A stretch of 64,000 nt of DNA, taken from NCBI GenBank assembly GCA_950295325.1, contig OX485803.1, positions 73,051,554 to 73,115,553 on the forward strand. Reading direction: 5' to 3'. The stretch's first letter is position 1; the number at the start of each line of letters is the position of its first letter. Positions 33,181 to 43,240 of the stretch are shown piece by piece. A model generated the notes under the pieces. The model had not been told where the DNA came from, did no database searches, and saw nothing but the letters and a program-made list of their open reading frames with translations. This DNA is from Polytrichum commune. Its lineage: Eukaryota > Streptophyta > Polytrichopsida > Polytrichales > Polytrichaceae. A program made the position numbers and the translations under genes.

Positions 33181-34170
33181 GTAAGGTAAAAAACGACCCG
33201 GTAACACTTAATAAATACACAAAATTTATTTTAATACTAAAAACATAAAAAACAATAAGGTATTTATAAGTATCACCAACCCAATAGAAAAATTGGACTC
33301 CAAAAAATAAATAATTAAATTTAAAACAAAATATAATCAACCCGAAACTAAAGAAACTTATCAATTCAAAATCACCAACTACCAAAACCTCAAAACACAA
33401 AAAGCCAACAAAATATATAATATCATTATAACCAAAACACACTCAAATACAACAACCAATAAAATACAACATAAATATTATAAAATAATACTTAATATCA
33501 TACAAAAAATACATGAAAATGAAACAAACACAATATTCAATAACACTCCAATAAAAACACAAAAAACCAACATACAAACAAAAACCAAAACAAAACCACG
33601 TACCAAGTACGTCAAAAAGAACCACCAAACAAACATCACAACCATTAACAAACATACAAAATATCACCAACGAACGCATTACACACCTGATAATGATAGA
33701 ATGACTACACGTACAAACAATATAACGGCCTCGGCCTCCCGGCCTCCCGGCCTCGCCACAAACCTAAAAATAAATACCAACTCACAAACAACTGGACACC
33801 TAACACAATAACAAATCAACATAACCAAAAACAAAATCAATATACATTCCAACACCAACATCAATACCGAATTCAACACCAAAAAACAATTACAAAGTCC
33901 TTCTCAATTATTAGGGTCAAAATCCAAAACATTATACCAAAACAAGGTCTCCAACATAAAACAGGCTCGGCCTTCCGGCCTGGCCACCAAACTAGAAACA
34001 TATACCTATTCACAAACAACTGGGCACCTAGAAAAATAACAACTCACACACCTAGAAACAACTCAGATACCCACTTCTCAACTAAACAGCTAACAAATAA
34101 AATACCAGCTTTACCTAACCTTTTTACTACAACCAAATTCACACTTACAAAATATTTAAAATTAAATAAA
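33181..34170 (+). other. LINE inter-ORF region with a direct repeat
   Basis: Four consecutive stop codons, TGATAATGATAG (33688-33699), close the ORF1 frame. After them the same frame is open to the TGA at 34171, just upstream of the 2A motif. Two imperfect copies of about 90 bp start at about 33727 and 33964. Each begins with a CGGCCT-rich hairpin-prone stretch and continues CACAAACAACTGG(A/G)CACCTA. The region may encode an N-terminal leader of ORF2 or be a structured RNA spacer. Confidence 0.4.
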
Positions 34171-34221
34171 TGAAAACAAAAAACAATCCAAACCCACGGA
34201 TATTACTTCATTAATAAGCTA

Positions 34222-34263
34222 GCATTATTACAATGTGGAGATATAGAACCTAACCCAGGACCA
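34222..34263 (+). other. 2A-like ribosome-skipping motif
   Basis: In frame with the APE segment, the codons read A-L-L-Q-C-G-D-I-E-P-N-P-G-P, an exact fit to the D-(V/I)-E-x-N-P-G-P consensus at which ribosomes skip a peptide bond before the final Pro. 2A-like motifs are known from the N-terminal part of ORF2 in several APE-type LINEs, where they can release an N-terminal peptide. Here a TGA at 34171 separates it from the open frame further upstream. Confidence 0.8.
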
Positions 34264-35736
34264 ATGCCCAACATTCTACGCACACACCCCGCTTCACATA
34301 AAAAGAGAGCCAAAACATATTTTATTCCCAACACGATAAAACTACAATCCGATTACCAACACATAGCAAGTTCATTCGCACCTATACTAGAAACTAATCA
34401 CCCACTACATCACCAAACAAACACTAAGTATCCATACTTACATCGATATATCCAAACACAGAATCATTCTCCATCAACACACATACTATATGCTCTAATC
34501 ATTACTATAAACCCCTCCATAGACACATGCAATAACATACTAGCACAACCCCACACTTACGACTTTAACGATATTTGGACCAACACACTAATCATTAGAC
34601 TAGCCAACCTTAACAACCCCCCCGAACGGCACATCTTAACACAATACCCATATACAACATTTGTAAAAGATAACCAAGATATAATAAACCCCAAAAATTC
34701 TATACATACTGAATTATATAAATTTATACATAACCAAGAGACTCCACCTACTCCAATTATTTTCCAAAGAAAATTTCCCTTTCTTCCTAAAAAACTAATT
34801 ACTGAATCACTCCGCTGCCTCGAAAACATAACTGAATACTCACACCCTCCCCCACTCCCAAACATCCCGACAACCACCCCTAGTATCATATCACACACCA
34901 ACCACGAAACAAACATAATAACTTGGAATGCCTCATCGCTTAACACAGCCTTACCAAATTTACAAAGTTTAATAAATCACTCCCATAGGAACACAGCAAT
35001 TATAAATATCCAAGAAACCAAACTTACAGCAACCAAATCCACAAAATACATACAGAACCTATTCCCTGAATACAAGCTTATTTTTAATAATACACACGCC
35101 CTCACAAGATGCATACAACAAAGAATGCCTTACACCCCCGGGAGAGGTGGCCTACTCACGCTCATTCATAACAAATACGCATTTACTGGAAACGATACCA
35201 AGATCCCTACGCCATCAAATATCTCCCCATATTTGCAAATAATAAAAATAAACAACCACCCACTCTTGCCCTGGTTAATAATACACATATATATGCCCAC
35301 ACACTTAGAAGACACCCACCTCATTCCCTTCCTAAAAAATGAAATCACTAACCAAACAACCATACACCCTAACCACATACACATCCTATGCGGCGACTTC
35401 AACCGAGACATTGCACTCACTGGAAGACAAAACAACAATAATAATACGCCACCACATGAAGAAGACATTCAATGGAAAAACTTCACTACAACCCTTAATC
35501 TTGAATATATCCCAATAAATACTAATATCACAAGACAAGGAGGCTATAATTACACATCAACTAGCCTTATAGACGGTTTTTATATCAACTCACCAGACAA
35601 TAGCAGATTTACCTCTACAACAAACACAAATATGAACCTAAACTCCGACCACTACCCAGTCACCTTACACATACCCCAAAACATACTCATAGCTAGACCC
35701 CCCCCCCCACAAATATTACACCAACTAGAATATTAA
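34264..35736 (+). pseudogene. LINE ORF2: APE endonuclease segment
   Basis: 490 codons, open. The first ~215 residues are a basic, low-complexity lead-in. The endonuclease/exonuclease/phosphatase fold follows: T-W-N-A-S-S-L (34921), N-I-Q-E-T-K-L with the catalytic Glu (about 35007), R-G-G-L-L-T-L-I, H-I-Y-M-P-T, C-G-D-F-N (35389-35403), S-L-I-D-G-F-Y and N-S-D-H-Y-P-V (35641-35661). All key metal-binding and catalytic motifs are present. It would nick target DNA for target-primed reverse transcription. The frame leaves the polyprotein at the C11 run 35698-35708. Confidence 0.8.
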
Positions 35737-38550
35737 ATCCAATCCCACCGGAAAACTTAGAAAATTTTAATATAGAATTCTTTGAAGCAAACTCCACACA
35801 ACTAAACGAACTAACCCGCTTACTAGAGAATCACAATCACCTCAACCCTGACCAATGGCATGAAGCCTGTATAACATTAGACAATATTGTCGAAAAAATC
35901 TCAGATACCATTGAAAAAACATGCAAAGCAACCCCAATACAAAACCTTACGAACAGAACAGCACAACAAGGTGGATTCCTACCACGTAAACTATCCAAAG
36001 AATGGAAAAAACACCTAGACACATACCACCTCATTAGGAAAACTATATATATCGCAAAGAACAACCCACAATGGCAAACTCACCCCATCCTAAATGTGAT
36101 CCGTAACCACCAACATGTTCAAATTTCACATCCACCTACAACAACCACCCCCCCCCCCAAATGAATGGATTGATACCATTGCTGCTATCGCAAAAACCGC
36201 TAATAAAGAAGCCAGAAAAATCACCACAAAATATACCAAAAATTGTATTCTAAAAGCTATATCAAAATACCGTCAAATGTACGAAAAAAATCCTAAAAAA
36301 ATAAGTAGAAAAGTCTTTAAACACTCCGAAACTTCACCCCTCGACTCCATAATGGATAGACAAAATAACATCCTAACTAATCTTGAAGATATAACAAAAG
36401 AAATACACATTCAACAATATTCAATCCTAAAAATATGTCACCACGCTTCCACAAATTACTCTTTCTATTCTTTAAACATTGCTACAAACAAAAACAAATC
36501 CTTTCATCGTGGAAAACTAGTCTAACAGTTTTACTATATAATAAAGGTGATCCGTCACAACTCACTAGCCATAGATCTATCGCACTAGCTAACACTATAT
36601 ACAAACTATACACAAGCACATTAACCTCTATTCTTTCCACTTATGGGGAAAGATACCAAATTCTGCACGATAGCCAAGAAGGCTTCAGAGTTGAAAGAGG
36701 AACATCCAGACAACTCCAACTCCTCATCGCAGCATTAGAAGACACAAGATTGACAAACCTAGACATATATATACTCTACATTGACTTAAAAAACGCCTTT
36801 GGCTCCATTGACCATGCTAGACTCTTAGCCATAATGAAGGATCTTGGATATCCAACCGACGCCATAAGCCTCATCGGCAACATATACTGACAAGCCTCTA
36901 CAATATACTGTGGCGAATACTTTGGTAAAACACTACCGATTCCCATTCAAAGAGGTACAATACAGGGAGACACTCTAAACCCATACCTATTCTTAATATT
37001 TTTAGAACCCCTCGTTAGATGGTTACAACAAGGAAATAACGGATACACCTTCGGAACATCCAAAGTTAAAATCTCATTTGCAGCATATGCCGATGACTTA
37101 GCAACAATGGCTAACAAATTAAAATCATTACAAATACAACTAAATAAATTAGACAAATTCTGCGAATGGGCAGGAATGGACCTCGGAATACCCAAATGTG
37201 CAGTGACTGGATGCCCTAATAAATCTAAAATGAATCCCACAATATTCAAAGCCCTAATCCAGTCTACTAATATAAACTATAGAAACCAACCATTACCAGT
37301 CTTAAACCAACACGAACCATACACTTATCTGGGAATCAATATCGCACCATCACTTAAATGAAAAACACAAATTAATACAACTACAGCTAAAGTTATCAAA
37401 CAATGTCAAGCCCGGGTAGCAAGCCCGGGTAGCAAGCCCAGCCACCATGAAACAAAAATCAACATGACAGATACAGTCATACATGTTGGTATAGCCTATA
37501 GCTTTTACGCAGTACCATACTCTATCCCGGCTATCAAAAAACTCGATAAGAAGATTATAGCACTACATAAAACAATATGCGGATTACCAAAAAGCACATC
37601 TAATATCGCTACACAGCTCCCACACGACCTATTCGGAATTGAAGCATTCTCATTACAAAATGCCTATTTGCGTTGCATCGGAGAACAACTACAAAATACC
37701 CTCAATGACAAAGGTAGACTCAGTAAAATCTATTATGGTTTAATACAATTTATACTTGCAAAATTTGGAGGTTCCAAAGAAAAAACCCGCATTAAATACC
37801 ATCACTGCGTTAGATCACCTGTTACTAGAACGCTATTCCTAATCAAACATGAAGCCGGAGTCCATCTAAAAAGTACAATTGATAGCTTCCTATTAAATCC
37901 ATCCCCACTTGAAACTGCATGGTTGAAAGAAACATAAAATGTACAGGGCCTAAACCCCAGCACTTCACTCAAATTATTACAAAAACTCCTACTGCATAAT
38001 ATAATAAGATTAGAACAAATAATCATGCCTAATGGCACCACCTTAATGAGCCCGGATGACTTTAAAATATACCACTCCAATCCTACAAAACTCATCAAGA
38101 GTGCATTAAACATCGCGAACCAGCTATTTTGTCACCCTTCCTGTTACCAAGAATGTCACCTACCATGCCCATACCACTACCCCCCACGAATCCTAAAGAA
38201 TGATTAGACAATAATAAATCATACCATCCTCCCTCATTACCCAACACCCCCTATACACCCTCCGAACCCCCCTAACCCTCACCTACCACCACCTCCGAAC
38301 ACTATGCTTAACAATCCCCGTCATTTTCCCATACACACAATACTTGACCACAAACAACGACAACTCACAGATTCTAATGGGATACAAAGAAAAGACACAT
38401 CATATCTATGCCAATGGATTACTCCAAATAATAATATATACAACAAATGACGCACCCAAAGAGATTTATTCCCCTATTGTGACGCATATACTAGTCGACA
38501 CAATACCGAACTACTTACCCAATATTATACGAAAAGACAACACAAACACT
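35709..38550 (+). pseudogene. LINE ORF2: reverse transcriptase segment
   Basis: Frame 0 from the C11 run (35698-35708) to a second C11 run (36148-36158), frame 1 to about 36430, then frame 0 again. RT motifs: S-H-R-S-I-A-L-A-N-T-I-Y-K, E-G-F-R-V-E-R-G, Y-I-D-L-K-N-A-F-G-S-I, G-T-I-Q-G-D-T-L-N-P-Y-L-F, the catalytic A-Y-A-D-D (37084-37098), G-I-P-K-C and Y-T-Y-L-G-I. Stops at 36888 and 37359 are TGA where Trp would fit. A 13-bp tandem duplication (GCCCGGGTAGCAA) lies near 37409. After about 37900 similarity is no longer recognisable and stops are more frequent. Confidence 0.78.
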
Positions 38551-38552
38551 TT

Positions 38553-40290
38553 TTGAACATCATCAATGCACACTTCTCCATAGAACAACAACGAGACACT
38601 AGATACATTATCCCTGCCACAATTATTCCATTGGCATATATCTCCATTAATGAATGCAACCCAGAGAGTGACATTGAAATAAATACTAACACTATCCAAA
38701 CACAATTCGACGTCACTCACATATATGAAGACAACGGTCGGCACCTCATTACCATCCCAAAAACTAGATTATTGTGGTTATGGAAACAATACCATCAAGC
38801 GAAAGACACCCCACATGGTCTAGAACCACCTACCCAATCATTTGAAACAGAAATCGTATGGCTATACCAAAGATATAAATACCGTATTCCAAAAAATGAC
38901 CCACTTAAACGTGCCCAATATACAATACCAACTCCTATACTAGATTTCCTAATTACAACATTCAATATCAACCATTCATACTTCTCATCCCCAGTTACTT
39001 GTCCCACACAATTCACCCAATTCCACTCACCATTATCTAGGGATAGAATATTTGGATCCCTAGGGAAAGCGTTTGATAAAAAATGGAAGGAAATTGGTTA
39101 CGCCCACCCCCATAAAGCAACACACTTACAACAAGCCATCCATTGGGCCCGCATTGCAGCCAAACACGACCCAAATACAATCACTATACTTATTTCAAAA
39201 GATATGGATTGGTACCATAACTTTAACCCATACACCAGCCCATTCTTGGACACACACATCATTGCCCACTTTGCAGCAGACACCATCACATACAAAGAAC
39301 CCACAATTCCCCCCGAACTCAATATCACGAGGAAAGAATTATCAACACTACGAATATTCTGTAACCACCACCAAAACAATCACATAGGTACCTACGAACA
39401 AATGAATCAACTCACCAACATAGCAAATAACCTCCAAATATTACAAATTCACACACAAATTGCTCCACCCACCCCCTTAAATACCGCCGTTAACCCTAGC
39501 AAAAAATGGGCTAAATCTAACTATCCAAACACATCCGATAACAATATCATACCTATTCCACAACTCCCTAATTATCAAACTAACTTACCATTAAAATTTC
39601 ATCCACAATTCATCTACTATACAGACGGTTCTTTTATGAAACCCAAAGAAATTAACCCTGGAGTATGGAGAAGAGAAAGAGTTGGCTATGGAATTTATAG
39701 CCCAAAGGGCCTTAACATCTCCAAAAGACTACATGGACTCCAAAACATACTAAGAGCATAAATGATAGCCATACATGAAACACTAACAATCATTAATACG
39801 CTATATCCAAACGAACCCGCATACATATTTACCAACAGTCTCAATGTATTATACTTACTTAACACACAAATTAAACACCCCACACTTCACAATAGCCACC
39901 CCGACCAAATCACCCTCGCCACCATGGTACAACTACTTCAAAACCGGACACAACCAATCGCACTATACAAAGTCATAGCACACGTCAACATTTACGGCAA
40001 CGAACAAGCAGACAAATTGGCAAAAGAAGGGCTAGAACTAGAGCACATAATTGCCATTCACCCACATGAGCATGCCCATGCTACCCCATACTACTACCAA
40101 AAGGACATCTGGGCCTCAATGGAGGACGTCCCTGACAAAGGCCCCGTTAGATTCTTAGAAAAGCAAATTATAAAATATGATAGAGAAAATAACTTGGAAA
40201 ACATGGCCACACAAACTCCTAACATGTACAAATGGACAGGGAACACAGAAATAGACAAAGAATTATCTAATGAATTTTGGGAAAACCCAT
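38553..40290 (+). pseudogene. LINE ORF2: unassigned segment and RNase H
   Basis: About 350 codons (38553-39600) match no domain I can name; W-A-R-I-A-A-K...I-T-I-L-I-S and D-W-Y-H-N look like a Rossmann-type alpha/beta fold. RNase H follows: Y-Y-T-D-G-S-F (about 39615), a stop at 39759 exactly where the catalytic Glu is expected (R-A-*-M-I-A-I-H-E), I-F-T-N-S-L-N where the third acidic residue is Asn, and H-V-N-I-Y-G-N-E-Q-A-D-K-L-A. So the fold is clear but two acidic positions are lost. RNase H inside the LINE would remove the RNA strand after first-strand synthesis. Confidence 0.7.
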
Positions 40291-40292
40291 AA

Positions 40293-41075
40293 ATCTCAGA
40301 TAAACAAAAATCATGCCTCATCAAATTCCGAACCGGAACTTATATGGGAAATGCTCGAAAACAATTGTTCTTCGGTAGACAAACATATCCATCTATCATA
40401 TGCCCCATCTGCAATTCATGCGAGCCGGATACATGGTTACATGTACTACTTACGTGTAAACAACAACACATACATTCACTCCACGTCAACAGACACAACA
40501 AAGCAGTATGGGAAATTAGGAAACTACTAATCTCATCCGAAAAATCCCGATGTTATATTCTCATGAATGTTGGCACCTTCAATAACACACCCCAAGAAAA
40601 CACTGTTCCCAATTGGCTACTCCCTTGCACATGCGGTACTCAAAGATGCCATTGTAACTCCAGATTTAGACCTGACATCCTTTGTGTTAGAGGATTACCA
40701 TACCAAAACGACCCCCCCACAGACATAGACCCCAACCTCACCATACAATTCATCGAATTCACATATTGTAATGATAGATTCTCACCAGAAACACTCGAAG
40801 CAAAAAATAACAAACACAGACCATTAATCGATAGTATCGCTGCTAGAGGATGGAAAACCGACCCCCTTATTATAATCATTGCAGGCGCCAGAGCCACTAC
40901 CCACATTCCATCAATGAAGTCACTCGAAAATAAATTTAAAATACCTATGCCTACCATTAAAAATACCTTCAAAAACATCAATACTATCGCTATAAAATAT
41001 GTCATGTCTATCCTCCTCCACAAAAGAAGAATAGAAAACCACCAACCGCTACCCCAAACACTAGACCCCCCATAG
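40293..41075 (+). pseudogene. LINE ORF2: CCHC finger and restriction-like endonuclease
   Basis: The frame continues after a stop at 40290. I see M-G-N-A-R-K-Q-L-F-F-G, then C-x2-C-x9-H-x4-C (40401-40457), the finger seen before the endonuclease of R2-like LINEs. It is followed by a C-x-C...C-x-C patch and then R-P-D-I-L (40668-40682), F-I-E-F-T-Y (from 40749) and E-A-K-N-N-K-H-R-P-L-I, which fit the R/K-P-D, (D/E)-x-T and K-x2-K-(Y/H) signatures of the PD-(D/E)xK-type RLE. The region ends with a basic tail at a TAG (41073). This second, unrelated nuclease is what makes the element Dualen-like. Confidence 0.75.
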
Positions 41076-41260
41076 ATAAAACCATTAAAACCAACCATTA
41101 TGGTCCTTGTTACTGGTGACTAGTGACTATAGTGTCTACTCTCGAAAGGGAGGAGTAGATCTGTACTTCCATACCTTTGTCCTGAGGGCATCGGATTGGG
41201 GCTGGATCGAACAGACACTTAATTCACGTCAGTCTCCTCCGGAGACCGAAGTTTTTCTTC
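41076..41260 (+). other. LINE 3' UTR / RT-recognition tail
   Basis: Contains GACTATAGTGTCTACTCTCG, AAAGGGAGGAGTAG, GGGCATCGG and CAGACACTTAATTCA, closing with a GC stem (CTCCTCCGGAGACC) and GTTTTTCTTC. The same succession of blocks forms the tail of the SINE at 42808-43110. In known pairs this tail is what the LINE reverse transcriptase recognises. Confidence 0.65.
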
Positions 41261-41273
41261 TATAATCAATGCA
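41261..41273. repeat. LINE target-site duplication, right copy
   Basis: TATAATCAATGCA, identical to 29153-29165. Confidence 0.85.
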
Positions 41274-41679
41274 TTTTAGCCGCATCCACCAAATCTCTAA
41301 AAAAGGTGGGCCTTTGAAGGGGAGGCTGCACACGTTCACAAATGTTGATTTGAAAAAGAGTTTGATAAGCGAAGGTAAAAGTTCCAACTCCAATCAGAAA
41401 CGGAGGTTCCTTGCAAAACCTCCATGTTGGATCAAAGTTGAAAACAAATAATTCAACCCAATAAAAGAGGGACCAACCTTGAAACCAAACTCCTCGAAGT
41501 TAGGCACATGTCAAGGCCAACATTCTTTTATTGTGGTTACCAAACTCCGTTTCAAAACCAACCATTTCAAACGTGTGCGACCTCAAAAGGAGTAGAAAAA
41601 TATACAATCCACCCTCAATATGCATTACCCTAGTAAGTGTTAAAATTGTGTATGTGTTAAGGAAAAATTTCCATCCTTA

Positions 41680-42120
41680 CAACTCTGTGATGAGATATTG
41701 TTATGGATGATTGAACTTTGAATGAAAAATCACTTAGTAGGTGACAATACTTGCAACACTGTAAATGTATATAATGCCCAAACCTTATTACAAGGAATGA
41801 CACTTACTGTTAGGTTAATATTTAGTGTTGGTGACACTACACTGCGGTTTACAATTAATATTGAGCATGTCAATTGAACATTTAGTATTGGCGACACTAA
41901 ATAACATATTTAGTGTAGTTGTTGCGGTTAGGTAGTAGGGTTTAAGGATTAGGGTTTCTGTCAACTTTGGCAATAATTGGGACCCTAATAATTGGCATTT
42001 GGATGAACTTAAAGTAAGTTGGGATGACAATATTTGTAAACCTATTCATAGAAGTGTCATTAAAAACATTACACAATGACATAATGCTATAAGACACTAA
42101 ATATCATAATCTAGTGTAGC
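41680..42120. repeat. ATTTAGTG-family copy, rearranged
   Basis: 41680-41925 matches the right two-thirds of the 5151-5515 element (TGTTATGGATGATTGAA, GTAGGTGACAATA, TTACAAGGAATGACA, ending ACTAAATAACATATTTAGTG). A second terminal-like piece (GACACTAAATATCATAATCT) ends near 42118. Confidence 0.5.
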
Positions 42121-42154
42121 ACTTGAATTTGCAAAGAGTGAAACATGACCCATT

Positions 42155-42406
42155 ATGAATGCACATAAGCTCATTAATTATGAGCTAGAATTTGATCTCA
42201 AAAATCCCTACATACTTATTGAGGAGGGAATCATAGGTATGTTTGATGAAAGAGATGGTGCAATTTACAATGAACCCATTAAAGAAATTGACAGTTTGCA
42301 AGTTGGTGATGTGGTGGTAGATAGAGTAGGATTCAAGAATGTTGAAAGTGCATTAGTGGCCTTGAAACAATTTTTAGAACAAAGAACTATAACACATGTA
42401 TTCTAA
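42155..42406 (+). CDS. Hypothetical 83-codon ORF
   Basis: Starts M-N-A-H-K-L and has an acidic, soluble composition (E-E-G-I-I-G-M-F-D-E-R-D-G...V-G-D-V-V-V-D-R-V-G-F). There are no repeats, signal peptide or membrane segment, and I recognise no family. It sits between two repeat relics, so it may be a chance frame or the last exon of something older. Confidence 0.2.
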   Translation: MNAHKLINYELEFDLKNPYILIEEGIIGMFDERDGAIYNEPIKEIDSLQVGDVVVDRVGFKNVESALVALKQFLEQRTITHVF

Positions 42407-42654
42407 AGCATTCGAACACTTCAAAGGAAATAGGACCTTGACGTGCACAAGAATCTCATTATACTATTATAGATTCGTTCTTTCATTACACTTAGATGTG
42501 TGATGACATTCATATCTTATGTGTTTTCATCAAGTATTTATATAAGTGTTACTATTTTTAATTCCAAAATCACACAATTGTTATTCATGTAAGTGTTACA
42601 AATTGCGTATGCTACCCCCGATAAGTGCTAAAATATTGTTAACACCACATTAGG

Positions 42655-43240
42655 GGTTGTTTACATCATGGACCATGAAGCCGTCCCAAGGCCCTTTAAA
42701 GTCTATGATTGGCTATTGAACTTGTCCTAGGACCACCTTGGTTTACACCAAAAAAACAAATGGCAAAGAGATTGTGGAATTTGTGGTCCCCAAAAGACAT
42801 ATTTTAATGAGGAGGTTGTGGGTTCTATTCCCCATGCTGGCGTGGTGCTCACCACCTTAGTCCACCCAACTTGGACCTTGTTGTATGGGTACCTCAAAGC
42901 CCTTTGGGGGGATACCATGTCCGGTATCCTCAAGGCACTAGTGGCTAGCTAGGAACTTGTATAGTGTGTCACTATAGTGTCCATCCTCGAAAGGGGAGAG
43001 TAGTATTTGTCCCAATGTCCCCTTGTCCAGTGGGCATCGGGTCATTGGCATTACAAACGGACACTTTATTCATGCCGGCCCCTTGCTTGAAAGGGGTTGG
43101 AGTTTCTATCTATTTTAAAGCATACATTATTCACTGACATGATCCAACGACTTTTGCAGTGGGAGAGGCAGAAGAGGTGCTTTGGTAGAAAAAAACCATG
43201 GGTTGTTGGCAAAAAAATGTTGCAATAATGTAAATTTTAA
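42655..43240. mobile_element. Relic of the GTTTACACC Harbinger-like family, split by a SINE
   Basis: Left part GTTGTTTACATCATGGACCA and the part after the SINE (CATTATTCACTGACATGATC, GGGAGAGGCAGAAGAGGTGC) match 3882-4130 in order. Similarity stops near 43240, so the right end is missing or replaced. Confidence 0.55.
42808..43110 (+). mobile_element. tRNA-related SINE with a LINE-like tail
   Basis: About 303 bp between copies of TATTTTAA (42800-42807, 43111-43118). The head has GAGGTTGTGGGTTCTATTCC, a good tRNA T-arm/B-box, but no A-box, so the 5' end is probably truncated. The tail reads CACTATAGTGTCCATCCTCG, AAAGGGGAGAGTAG, GGGCATCGGG and CGGACACTTTATTCA and ends GAGTTTCTATC, parallel to the 3' end of the LINE at 41100-41260. 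It was therefore probably mobilised by that LINE family. The alignment to the interrupted host relic confirms the insertion. Confidence 0.7.

Larger units (their letters stand above)
29166..41260 (+). mobile_element. Dual-endonuclease LINE (Dualen/RandI-like), 12.1 kb
   Basis: Full-length non-LTR retrotransposon defined by an exact 13-bp duplication and no poly(A) tail (it ends GTTTTTCTTC). Order seen: 5' UTR, ORF1 with RRM-like domain, spacer, 2A-like motif, APE endonuclease, RT, long unassigned segment, RNase H, CCHC finger, restriction-like endonuclease, 3' UTR. An APE domain before RT together with a PD-(D/E)xK-type RLE after it is the defining trait of the Dualen/RandI clade, first described in Chlamydomonas. 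The plus strand is strikingly A/C-rich and G-poor over 31.6-41 kb. Several stops and three frame shifts make this copy inactive, but most catalytic motifs survive. Confidence 0.82.

Noticed and set aside
32493-33882. Minus-strand hydrophobic frames opposite LINE ORF1 and spacer
   Set aside because: A/C-rich plus-strand sequence translates in antisense to Phe/Val/Cys-rich pseudo-membrane protein; compositional artefact.
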